DNA from: an uncultured Clostridia bacterium
GTDB lineage: Bacteria; Bacillota; Clostridia; Christensenellales; Aristaeellaceae
Direction of reading: 5' to 3'
DNA: 7,593 nucleotides
Assembly (NCBI GenBank): GCA_937906775.1
Contig: CALCUD010000061.1
Coordinates: forward strand, 1-7,593
The translations under genes were made by a program, and so were the position numbers. A model generated the notes under the pieces. It saw nothing but the letters and a program-made list of their open reading frames with translations. It was not told the origin of the DNA and ran no database searches. This document shows positions 1 through 5,997 of this stretch, piece by piece (the first letter of the stretch is position 1; each line of letters opens with the position of its first letter).

Positions 1-308
1 TTGCGTCTTTCTTCGCTTACGGAGTCAGGCATGATGATAATTGTTTTATAGCCTCTGACAGCTCCTACGAGCGCGAGACCGATACCCTGGTTGCCGCTTG
101 TCGGTTCCACGATGACCGTGTCTTTGCCGATAAGTCCTTTTTGCTCGGCATCGAGTATCATATTGTAAGCCGTGCGCGTTTTGATCGAACCGCCGACATT
201 GAGACCTTCGAATTTTACGAGTATCTGCGCGCTGTCGGGTTCGCATATCCGGTTGAGACGGATGATGGGCGTATTGCCCATCGCGTCAAGTATATTTGAG
301 CAGATCAT
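1..308 (-). CDS. cysK: Cysteine synthase family PLP enzyme (N-terminal part, cut by window edge)
   Basis: Only the first 102 codons are present; the gene continues beyond base 1. The family makes L-cysteine from O-acetylserine and sulfide in the cytoplasm, using pyridoxal phosphate. Visible motifs are the opening GNTPIIRLNR (residues 11-20), the GGSIKTRTA stretch with the presumed PLP lysine at K43, and the phosphate/substrate loop EPTSGNQGIG (68-77). Two positions differ from classical CysK: SIKTR replaces SVKDR, and TSGNQG replaces TSGNTG. This points to a divergent clade, so the symbol is provisional and a related beta-replacement activity is possible. The ATG at 308 is preceded by AAGG (317-314) that overlaps the nfnB stop, which suggests translational coupling. 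Several ATA and ACG codons occur here that are rare in the nearby fba gene. Confidence 0.85.
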   Translation of the reverse strand, partial: MICSNILDAMGNTPIIRLNRICEPDSAQILVKFEGLNVGGSIKTRTAYNMILDAEQKGLIGKDTVIVEPTSGNQGIGLALVGAVRGYKTIIIMPDSVSEERR

Positions 309-315
309 AGTTACC

Positions 316-1698
316 TTATTTGTTGTATTTTGCGTCGATGACCTCGGCTGCTTTTTTGCCTGCGCCCATTGCGAGGATGACGGTTGCGGCACCCGTTACG
401 GCATCACCGCCGGCATAAACGTCCTTCTTGCCTGTCCGTCCGTTTTCATCCGCGATGATTCCTCCCCATTTTTCAGTCGGAAGATCAGGCGTGGTCTTTT
501 TGATCAGAGGATTCGGACTGTTCCCGATGGCAACGATTACCGTTTCCGTTTCCAGTTCAAACTCACTTCCCGGTTTCGGAACGGGACGCCGGCGCCCTTT
601 TGCGTCCGGTTCGCCCAGTTCCATTTCTATGCACTGCATCGCCCGGACAAAGCCGTTCTCATTCCCCTCGATGGAAACAGGCCCCGTCAGCATACGGAAA
701 GAGATTCCTTCTTCTTTAGCATGATGAACTTCTTCTTTCCTGGCAGGCATTTCTTCTTCGCTTCTCCGGTATACAACGGTGACTTCAGCCCCAAGTCTTC
801 TGGCGCAGCGGGCCGCATCCATTGCAACATTTCCTCCGCCGATAACAGACACATGTTTTCCAACTTTGATGGGGGTATCGTGTTCCGGAAAAGTATACGC
901 TTTCATGAGATTAATCCGCGTCAGGAATTCATTGGCCGAATATACTCCGCACAGGCTCTCACCGGGTATTTTCTGGAAATTGGGCAGTCCGGCACCGCTT
1001 CCGATAAAAACGGCATTGTATCCTTCCGCCAGAAGCTCATCAACGGTGAAAGCCTTTCCGGCCACCGCATTGGTAATAATCTCTACGCCCATATCTTCCA
1101 GTGTCCGGATCTCACGTGTAACAAGGTCCTTCGGAAGCCGGAACTCAGGAATTCCGTATTTCAAAACGCCTCCGGCTGTATGCAGCGCTTCGTAGACAGT
1201 CACTTTCCAGCCTTTTTTACACAATTCGCCTGCACATGTCAGGCCTGCCGGTCCGCTTCCGATAACTGCCGCACGTTTGCCGGTATTTTTTTTCGGAAGA
1301 ATCGGAAAAGCGCCGTTACTCATGGCTGTATCCGCCGCAAACCGTTCAAGCCGCCCAATGGCAACACTTTCGCCTTTCATTCCGCGGACACATTTGCTTT
1401 CACATTGACTTTCCTGAGGACAGACTCTTCCGCAGATCGCCGGAAGAGCGTTCTGAGTCCGGATAATCTCGTAAGCTCCTTCAGCATCTCCGGATTTTAT
1501 ACGTTCGATAAATTCGGGAATCGGAACATTTACGGGACAGCCTGTTATACAGGGAGCATTTTTGCAATGCAGGCATCTGGCCGCCTCTTCTTTAGCCAGA
1601 ATAGCGGTATACCCGAGCGCAACCTCGTTGAAATTATGAATACGCTGATCCGGTTCCTGTTCAGGCATTGGATTCTTAATGGGACTCATGTCAGCCAT
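316..1698 (-). CDS. nfnB: NfnB subunit of NADH-dependent ferredoxin:NADP+ oxidoreductase (often annotated NADPH glutamate synthase GltA)
   Basis: This 460-residue iron-sulfur flavoprotein belongs to the glutamate synthase small-subunit family. The N-terminal domain has two cysteine groups for [4Fe-4S] clusters: C42, C45, C50, C54 and C89, C93, C99, C103. An FAD-binding loop, VIGSGPAGLTCAGE, lies near residues 145-158. The NADP-binding loop IGGGNVAMDAARCARR lies near 286-301, followed by RRSEEEMPAR. A second FAD contact, DVYAGGDAVTGAATV, lies near 426-440. The adjacent upstream nfnA argues for the electron-bifurcating transhydrogenase NfnAB over a stand-alone glutamate synthase, because no large glutamate synthase subunit is seen. 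In NfnAB this subunit carries the bifurcating FAD and the NADPH site and acts in the cytoplasm. A longer frame opens at 1728, but AGGAG at 1709-1705 sits six bases before the ATG at 1698, so I chose that start. The nfnA stop is two bases upstream. Confidence 0.93.
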   Translation of the reverse strand: MADMSPIKNPMPEQEPDQRIHNFNEVALGYTAILAKEEAARCLHCKNAPCITGCPVNVPIPEFIERIKSGDAEGAYEIIRTQNALPAICGRVCPQESQCESKCVRGMKGESVAIGRLERFAADTAMSNGAFPILPKKNTGKRAAVIGSGPAGLTCAGELCKKGWKVTVYEALHTAGGVLKYGIPEFRLPKDLVTREIRTLEDMGVEIITNAVAGKAFTVDELLAEGYNAVFIGSGAGLPNFQKIPGESLCGVYSANEFLTRINLMKAYTFPEHDTPIKVGKHVSVIGGGNVAMDAARCARRLGAEVTVVYRRSEEEMPARKEEVHHAKEEGISFRMLTGPVSIEGNENGFVRAMQCIEMELGEPDAKGRRRPVPKPGSEFELETETVIVAIGNSPNPLIKKTTPDLPTEKWGGIIADENGRTGKKDVYAGGDAVTGAATVILAMGAGKKAAEVIDAKYNK

Positions 1699-1700
1699 GG

Positions 1701-2543
1701 TTATCTCCTCTCGCCGGTCAACCGGCAAATATGTTTTTCACGGGCAGCATTCTCTTCTTCCCGATACATCCGGCTTCTCGTAATTGCTTCATCAAAATCC
1801 ACCTGATGGCCGTCAAAATCAGGACCGTCCACACAGGCAAATTTTGTTTCACCTCCGACAGTCAGCCGGCATCCTCCGCACATACCGGTTCCGTCAATCA
1901 TGATCGGATTCATGGATACGATCGTACGGATTCCATAGGGACGCGTCAGTTCACAAACAGCTTTCATCATCGGAAGCGGACCGATAGCAATTACAGCGTC
2001 ATAATCAGCTCCGTTCCTGATCTTCTGCTCAAGCGCCTGAGTCACAAATCCTTTGTTTCCGTTGCTTCCGTCATCCGTCATGATCAACAGTTCATTACAT
2101 ACATCCTTCAGTTCATCCTGCAGAATGATCATGCTCTCATTCCGGAATCCGACAATCAGATCCACCTGAATACCTGCCTCGTACAGCGCCTTGGCCTGCG
2201 GATAAGCAATAGCCACGCCAAGTCCTCCTCCGATGACCGCGGCACGGGTGATTCCCCTGATATGCGTAGGTTCGCCCAAAGGTCCGACAAAGTCCAGCAG
2301 AGCGTCCCCTTCAGACATCATTCCGAGTTTGGAAGTAGTATATCCTACTTTTTGAAAAATCAAGGTAATACTTCCACGGGACCTGTTGTATCCGGCAATG
2401 GTCAGAGGGACGCGTTCTCCCTCCTCATCGATCCGAAAAATGATAAATTGCCCTGGAAGAGCTTTTTTAGCAACCATCGGAGCTTGAATTTCCATCAGAA
2501 CGACCTGATCGTTCAAGTCTTTCTTCTTTAAAATCGAAAACAT
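1701..2543 (-). CDS. nfnA: NfnA subunit of NADH-dependent ferredoxin:NADP+ oxidoreductase (DHOD electron-transfer/sulfide dehydrogenase-like flavoprotein)
   Basis: This 280-residue protein has the ferredoxin-NADP reductase fold of the dihydroorotate dehydrogenase electron-transfer (PyrK-like) family. The FAD-binding barrel includes the RVPLTIAGYN motif (44-53) and GYTTSKL (67-73). The nucleotide-binding half starts at AAVIGGGLGVAIAYPQA (101-117) and contains GFRNESMI and IAIGPLPMM. The C-terminal [2Fe-2S] module shows C222, C225 and C237 in DGTGMCGGCR and FACVDGP. In the Nfn family the fourth cluster ligand is reported to be an aspartate; D217 is a candidate here. In the complex this subunit takes electrons from or to NADH, while NfnB handles NADPH and ferredoxin. 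It is the first gene of the minus-strand operon. A GGGAG-containing leader lies about nine bases before the ATG at 2543. A PyrK role is less likely because no pyrD is adjacent and nfnB follows directly. Confidence 0.93.
   Translation of the reverse strand: MFSILKKKDLNDQVVLMEIQAPMVAKKALPGQFIIFRIDEEGERVPLTIAGYNRSRGSITLIFQKVGYTTSKLGMMSEGDALLDFVGPLGEPTHIRGITRAAVIGGGLGVAIAYPQAKALYEAGIQVDLIVGFRNESMIILQDELKDVCNELLIMTDDGSNGNKGFVTQALEQKIRNGADYDAVIAIGPLPMMKAVCELTRPYGIRTIVSMNPIMIDGTGMCGGCRLTVGGETKFACVDGPDFDGHQVDFDEAITRSRMYREEENAAREKHICRLTGERR
1705..1709 (-). promoter_or_regulatory. Ribosome binding site deciding the nfnB start
   Basis: AGGAG on the minus strand lies inside the last codons of nfnA, six bases before the ATG at 1698. 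It favours that start over the in-frame ATG at 1728, and it implies that ribosomes finishing nfnA re-initiate on nfnB. Confidence 0.8.
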
Positions 2544-2577
2544 ACACTCTCTCCCTATCCTACATATTCATATTGTA

Positions 2578-2606
2578 ATTTTATCCCATCGTGATTCCTT
2601 TCGCAA
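2578..2606 (-). promoter_or_regulatory. Candidate proximal promoter of nfnA-nfnB-cysK
   Basis: On the minus strand a -35-like TTGCGA (2606-2601) is followed after 17 bases by TAAAAT (2583-2578), which matches the -10 consensus at five of six positions. Transcription would start near 2571, leaving a short leader of about 28 bases before nfnA. The -35 match is moderate, four of six. Confidence 0.5.
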
Positions 2607-2660
2607 GAGAGAACCGAATGAAATACAGGATTACGGCAGTGAGTTTCCCCGTTAAAACGG

Positions 2661-2689
2661 CTTAGAAAATTTTGTGAAATTGTTGTCAA
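2661..2689 (-). promoter_or_regulatory. Candidate distal promoter of nfnA-nfnB-cysK
   Basis: On the minus strand a perfect -35 TTGACA (2689-2684) is followed after 17 bases by a poor -10, TCTAAG (2666-2661). If used, it gives a leader of about 110 bases. Its -35 element lies inside the Rex-like palindrome at 2672-2689, so it would be open to repression there. Confidence 0.3.
2672..2689. promoter_or_regulatory. Imperfect 18-bp palindrome resembling a Rex operator
   Basis: The arms TTGTGAA and TTGTCAA are separated by four bases, the same geometry as the Rex consensus TTGTTAA-N4-TTAACAA. Eleven of the 14 arm positions match. It lies between the divergent nfnA and fba genes, and both are plausible targets of an NADH/NAD+ sensor. 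The right arm doubles as the complement of a TTGACA box, so the resemblance could be chance. Confidence 0.3.
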
Positions 2690-2695
2690 TTCCCC

Positions 2696-2724
2696 TTTAT
2701 TTCCGCAATTCCATGTGATATACT
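2696..2724 (+). promoter_or_regulatory. Candidate promoter of fba (extended -10)
   Basis: TATACT at 2719-2724 is preceded by TGA, giving an extended -10 element. The hexamer 17 bases upstream, TTTATT (2696-2701), is a weak -35. The predicted start is near 2731, with a leader of about 26 bases that contains the strong ribosome binding site. Confidence 0.6.
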
Positions 2725-2740
2725 GTCGTAGAAAATCATG

Positions 2741-2747
2741 AAGGAGG
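2741..2747 (+). promoter_or_regulatory. Ribosome binding site deciding the fba start
   Basis: AAGGAGG is a perfect Shine-Dalgarno. It lies nine bases before the ATG at 2757 but only three bases before an in-frame TTG at 2751. The ATG is therefore the start, giving an N-terminus of MAIVTT. Confidence 0.85.
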
Positions 2748-2756
2748 TTTTTGTCC

Positions 2757-3695
2757 ATGGCCATTGTAACCACGACTGAAATGTTCAAAAAGGCTTATGC
2801 CGGCGGATACGCCGTCGGTGCTTTCAATGTCAACAATATGGAAATCATTCAGGGAATCACCGAAGCAGCCGGTGAATTAAAAGCTCCCGTCATTCTGCAG
2901 GTTTCGAAGGGTGCGCGAAACTATGCCAACCATAATTATCTGGTCAAACTGGTTCAGGCTGCCGCTGAAGAGAATCCTGAAATCCCGATCGCGCTGCACC
3001 TTGATCACGGTGACAGCTTTGAACTGTGCAAAAGCTGCATCGACGGCGGATTCACCTCTGTTATGATTGATGCCTCCTCCAAACCTTACGAAGAAAATAT
3101 CGCGCTGACCCGTAAGGTCGTTGAATATGCTCATGATCACGGTGTCGTCGTCGAGGCTGAACTCGGTACTCTCGCCGGCGTGGAAGATGAAGTATCCGTT
3201 GATTCCGACAAGGCCATGTACACCCGTCCCGAGGAAGTCGTTGACTTTGCAACCCGCACCGGCTGCGACTCTCTTGCTATTGCCATCGGCCCCAGCCACG
3301 GCGCATTCAAGTTCAAACCCGGCACCAAGCCGCAGCTGCGGTTCGATGTGCTCGAAGCCTGTTCCAAACAGCTGCCCGGTTTCCCGATCGTTCTGCACGG
3401 TGCTTCTTCCGTCCCGCAGGAATTCGTTGCTGAAATCAACGAATACGGCGGAAATATGCCCGGCGCCATCGGCATCCCTGAGGAACAGCTCCGTCAGGCC
3501 GCTACCAGTGCTGTCTGCAAGATCAATATCGACTCCGATATCCGTCTGGCCATGACTGCCAGCATTCGCAAGTATTTTGCTGAACATCCGGATCATTTCG
3601 ATCCCCGTCAGTACTTGAAGCCTGCGCGTCAGGCCGTCAAGGATATGGTTATGCACAAGATGGTCGATGTTCTCGGCTGCAACGGCAAAGCCTGA
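2757..3695 (+). CDS. fba: Class II fructose-1,6-bisphosphate aldolase
   Basis: This 312-residue cytoplasmic enzyme interconverts fructose 1,6-bisphosphate with dihydroxyacetone phosphate and glyceraldehyde 3-phosphate in glycolysis and gluconeogenesis. Class II enzymes use a catalytic zinc. The sequence shows GAFNVNNMEI (21-30), the HLDHGD motif with the likely catalytic D83 and zinc ligand H84, and VEAELGTLAGVEDE (132-145). It also shows SHGAFKF with zinc ligand H181, VLHGASS with H214, and the phosphate-binding NIDSD (257-261). The length is normal for the roughly 305-315-residue clostridial/bacterial type. One oddity is AIGPSHG at 176-182, where AIGTSHG is usual. The gene stands alone, with its own promoter candidate and a strong terminator. 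Codon choice is strongly biased, as expected for a highly expressed gene. Tagatose-bisphosphate aldolase is a related alternative, but no tagatose or galactitol genes are nearby. Confidence 0.95.
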   Translation: MAIVTTTEMFKKAYAGGYAVGAFNVNNMEIIQGITEAAGELKAPVILQVSKGARNYANHNYLVKLVQAAAEENPEIPIALHLDHGDSFELCKSCIDGGFTSVMIDASSKPYEENIALTRKVVEYAHDHGVVVEAELGTLAGVEDEVSVDSDKAMYTRPEEVVDFATRTGCDSLAIAIGPSHGAFKFKPGTKPQLRFDVLEACSKQLPGFPIVLHGASSVPQEFVAEINEYGGNMPGAIGIPEEQLRQAATSAVCKINIDSDIRLAMTASIRKYFAEHPDHFDPRQYLKPARQAVKDMVMHKMVDVLGCNGKA

Positions 3696-3713
3696 TCTAT
3701 AGCGTTCTTTCGT

Positions 3714-3741
3714 AAGCGGATCCCGTCAGGATCCGCTTTTT
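3714..3741 (+). terminator. Intrinsic terminator of fba
   Basis: A perfect 10-bp stem (AAGCGGATCC at 3714-3723 with its complement at 3729-3738) encloses a five-base loop, CGTCA. A run of five T residues (3737-3741) follows. It starts 18 bases after the fba stop and separates fba from the liv operon. The opposite strand lacks a T run, so it acts in one direction. Confidence 0.93.
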
Positions 3742-3774
3742 CAGTATTTTATTTGTTTGAAATTGTTATATATA

Positions 3775-3804
3775 TTGACAACAGAAGACCCTGCAACCTA
3801 TGAT
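3775..3804 (+). promoter_or_regulatory. Promoter of the liv operon
   Basis: A perfect -35 TTGACA (3775-3780) is followed after 18 bases by TATGAT (3799-3804), five of six to the -10 consensus. An AT-rich run lies immediately upstream and could act as an UP element. Transcription should start near 3811, giving a leader of about 39 bases with GAGGTG at 3836-3841, eight bases before the livJ ATG. Confidence 0.8.
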
Positions 3805-3815
3805 AGTCTCTGTTG
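3779..3815. promoter_or_regulatory. Dyad symmetry spanning the liv promoter (operator-like)
   Basis: CAACAGAAGAC (3779-3789) and GTCTCTGTTG (3806-3815) are inverted copies apart from one unpaired base, with 16 bases between. They bracket the -35/-10 spacer and the -10 box. Most of this lies upstream of the predicted start, so it would act as DNA rather than as an RNA hairpin. A second imperfect dyad, TTGTTA (3763-3768) with TGACAA (3776-3781), overlaps the -35 box. Function is not demonstrated. Confidence 0.35.
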
Positions 3816-3849
3816 TTTCCTATATTTTATGAATTGAGGTGTTTGTCAA

Positions 3850-5028
3850 ATGAAGAAGTTCTTTTCAGTTCTCCTGACGCTGTCGCTTCTTCTTTCTGTC
3901 TGCGGTGCTTTCGCTGAAGACACGGTTCAGATCGGAATCATTGTTCCCTACACCGGTAATATTGCCCTCTACGGTGAAAACATGTACAAGGGCGCTACGT
4001 TGGCAGCTGAAGAAATCAATGCAAACGGCGGTATCCTTGGTGGAAAGATGATTGAGATTGTCAAATTTGATGACCAGAACGACCAGAATCAAACCGTTGA
4101 AGGCTTTAATCAATTAGTCCGTCAGGGTATCGAAGTGATCATCGGACCCCTGAGTTCCGGAAACACTGCCGCCATCACCTCAAAAGCCAATGATGAGGAG
4201 ATTGTGCTGGTTACCTGTACAGCAACCGGCGACGCGCTGGATACCGAAGATAACTTCGTTTTCCGTTGCTGCTATCTGGATTCCTATCAGGGGGCCATCG
4301 GCGCCGCATTCTGTTATCTGAATAATTACAAAAAAGTCGGCGCAATCTACTGCGCGTCCGATACTTACAGCAAAGGTCTGTTCGATTCCTTCGCCACCGC
4401 ATGTGACAAATACGGTGTTGAAATCGTTGCGACCGAATCCACGCCAAGCTTCGATTACACTGAATATACCAACCAATTCAAAAAGATGATCGATGCCGGA
4501 GCCGAACTTGTCTACACCCCCTACTATTACGATGTCATCGGTCCTTATCTCGTCAATCAGGCACGTAGCGCCGGATTCACCGGTGTGATCCTCGGCGCTG
4601 ATGGTTTTGACGGAACCGATGGTTATGTTGTACCCGGCTCCAACATGGATGACTTCAACAATGTTTATTGGAACAATCATTTCTTTGCCGGTGCTTCCGA
4701 AGAAAAGGTCAGTTCTTTCGTTACCCGCTACGGCACTGCATACAACAATGAAACCCCCAACGCACTTTCCGCTCTCCCCTATGACGCAGTATACATGATT
4801 GCTGATGCAATGAACCGCGCCGGTGCTACAGACGCTGAATCTGTCCGTGAAGCGCTTTCAGACTCATCCGTAGTATATGATCTGGTAACAGGTTCCTTTA
4901 CACTGGATGAATCTGGCGCCCCGATGAAATCCGCAACTATGTTGGAGTTCTATCACGATCCTGAAAGTGATACCGTACAGACCAGGATGCTCAGCGTCAT
5001 CGACGAGCTTCCTGCGGTCAGTGAGTAA
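3850..5028 (+). CDS. livJ: Branched-chain amino acid ABC transporter substrate-binding protein
   Basis: This 392-residue exported protein of the LivJ/type I periplasmic-binding fold captures its ligand outside the membrane and delivers it to LivHM. The signal peptide has KK at 2-3, a hydrophobic core at about 4-17, and a likely signal peptidase I site after AFA (20-22). The mature start is VQIGIIVPYTGNIALYGE (26-43), followed by KGATLAAEEINANGGI, a family signature. IIGPLSSGNTAA (97-108) and TATGD (124-128) fall in the usual ligand-binding loops. C18 is preceded by LSV, which does not fit a lipobox because the residue before the cysteine must be small. The protein is therefore probably not a lipoprotein, unlike most Gram-positive binding proteins. 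The mature part carries six cysteines (123, 140, 141, 155, 168, 185). Leucine/isoleucine/valine is the default ligand, but amides, urea or other polar solutes are possible. Confidence 0.92.
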   Translation: MKKFFSVLLTLSLLLSVCGAFAEDTVQIGIIVPYTGNIALYGENMYKGATLAAEEINANGGILGGKMIEIVKFDDQNDQNQTVEGFNQLVRQGIEVIIGPLSSGNTAAITSKANDEEIVLVTCTATGDALDTEDNFVFRCCYLDSYQGAIGAAFCYLNNYKKVGAIYCASDTYSKGLFDSFATACDKYGVEIVATESTPSFDYTEYTNQFKKMIDAGAELVYTPYYYDVIGPYLVNQARSAGFTGVILGADGFDGTDGYVVPGSNMDDFNNVYWNNHFFAGASEEKVSSFVTRYGTAYNNETPNALSALPYDAVYMIADAMNRAGATDAESVREALSDSSVVYDLVTGSFTLDESGAPMKSATMLEFYHDPESDTVQTRMLSVIDELPAVSE

Positions 5029-5045
5029 TCCCGTTCATTCTCTTT

Positions 5046-5072
5046 GAAGAGAAGCTGGATCGGCTTCTCTTC
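5046..5072 (+). terminator. Hairpin between livJ and livH (attenuator or mRNA-stabilising stem)
   Basis: GAAGAGAAGC (5046-5055) and its perfect complement (5063-5072) form a 10-bp stem around a seven-base loop. The tail TTATTCTGTTT is only moderately T-rich. Lying 17 bases after the livJ stop, it probably terminates part of the transcription or protects the livJ 3' end, so that binding protein exceeds permease. It is not a full operon end, because livH follows without an obvious promoter. Confidence 0.7.
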
Positions 5073-5097
5073 TTATTCTGTTTAAGGCAGTGATCCG

Positions 5098-5997
5098 ATG
5101 AGTGCTTTTATTTCCGCCCTGACAGTCGGTCTTCGGCTTGGGAGCATCTATGCCCTGATCGCATTGGGATACACCATGGTTTACGGGATCATCCGTATGA
5201 TCAACTTCGCCCACGGTGATTTTATCATGGTCGGAGGTTATACTCTTGTCTTTACTATGCCGATCGTATCCGAACATCTCGGTCTTCCGGCGTGGACCGC
5301 TATCGTGTTTGCAATCGTAGTGTGTGCTGCTGTCGGTGTTCTGACAGAACTTCTTGCCTATCGTCCTGTCCGGAAAAAAGGAACCGGGATGACCGCGCTG
5401 ATCACCGCCATCGCCATGAGCCTGATCCTTGAAAATCTCGCTCAGGCGATTCCGGCCATCGGTCCCAATCCAAAGATTCCCCGTCAGATTTTCTCAAACA
5501 CAAGCTTTCCTTTTCTGGGTACCAATCTTGACAATACAACAGTCTATACAGTTCTGATTACAGCAGTCATTTTGATCGCATTGACTCTGTTTGTAAAGAA
5601 AACATCCTTCGGCCGCGCGATGCGGGCTGTTTCTGAAAACAAAAAAGCTGCTGTATTGATGGGGATCAACGTAGACAAAACCATATTGATCACCTTCGCT
5701 ATCGGTGCCGGTCTTGCCGCGATCGCCGCCCTTATGTACATCGCTCAGTATCCGAAAGTATTCAATACAGTTGGTTCTTCTCTCGGTCTGAAAGCCTTTG
5801 TCGCGGCTGTTCTCGGCGGTATCGGCAGCCTTCCGGGTGCAATGCTGGGCGGTCTACTGATCGGCATGGTTGAAAGCTTCACCGTCAGCTTTATTTCGTC
5901 CGCCATGGCAGATACTTTTGTATTCCTGATCCTGATCATTGTGCTTCTGATCCGTCCCGTTGGAATCCTCGGGAAGAATGTGAGGGAGAAAGTATGA
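5098..5997 (+). CDS. livH: Branched-chain amino acid ABC transporter permease LivH
   Basis: This 299-residue integral membrane protein forms the translocation path with LivM. The opening LGSIYALIALGYTMVYGII (14-32) followed by RMINFAHGDF (33-42) is the LivH hallmark. The coupling region facing the ATPases is FGRAMRAVSENKKAAVLMGI (171-190). The GLKAFVAAVLGGIGSLPGA stretch (230-248) is also family-typical. About eight hydrophobic segments are visible, roughly at residues 5-31, 42-56, 64-86, 98-118, 148-166, 195-215, 228-260 and 270-288. Length is normal. AAGG (5084-5087) lies ten bases before the ATG. The stop overlaps the livM start by four bases (ATGA), which implies coupled translation. A urea-type (UrtB) role is an alternative, but no urease genes are seen. 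Confidence 0.94.
   Translation: MSAFISALTVGLRLGSIYALIALGYTMVYGIIRMINFAHGDFIMVGGYTLVFTMPIVSEHLGLPAWTAIVFAIVVCAAVGVLTELLAYRPVRKKGTGMTALITAIAMSLILENLAQAIPAIGPNPKIPRQIFSNTSFPFLGTNLDNTTVYTVLITAVILIALTLFVKKTSFGRAMRAVSENKKAAVLMGINVDKTILITFAIGAGLAAIAALMYIAQYPKVFNTVGSSLGLKAFVAAVLGGIGSLPGAMLGGLLIGMVESFTVSFISSAMADTFVFLILIIVLLIRPVGILGKNVREKV

Noticed and set aside
1699..1728. Upstream ATG at 1728 as the nfnB start, overlapping nfnA
   Set aside because: A near-ideal AGGAG lies before the ATG at 1698, and the ten extra residues (MPVDRREEIT) are only nfnA read in another frame.
172..1806. A long open frame (544 codons) on the plus strand opposite nfnB
   Set aside because: It is antisense to a gene with clear domains, and its translation shows no recognisable fold and is rich in F, S and R as expected for a mirror frame. 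No ribosome binding site precedes it.
2649..2660. Short palindrome CCGTT-AA-AACGG in the intergenic region
   Set aside because: Five-base arms with a two-base centre are too short to separate from chance, and there is no T tail.
2751..2756. TTG at 2751 as the fba start
   Set aside because: It is only three bases from the AAGGAGG; the ATG at 2757 has proper spacing and gives the usual N-terminus.
2555..2788. A 77-codon minus-strand frame across the nfnA-fba intergenic region
   Set aside because: It starts inside fba, overlaps the promoter candidates, lacks a good ribosome binding site and resembles no known protein.
2877..3656. A 259-codon open frame on the minus strand opposite fba
   Set aside because: It is a mirror frame of a codon-biased aldolase gene, with no recognisable motif and no start context.
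4071..4089. Short tandem GACCAGAA(C/T) repeat in livJ
   Set aside because: It codes for DQNDQN within a normal polar loop of the binding protein; there are only two copies and no sign of a variable repeat.
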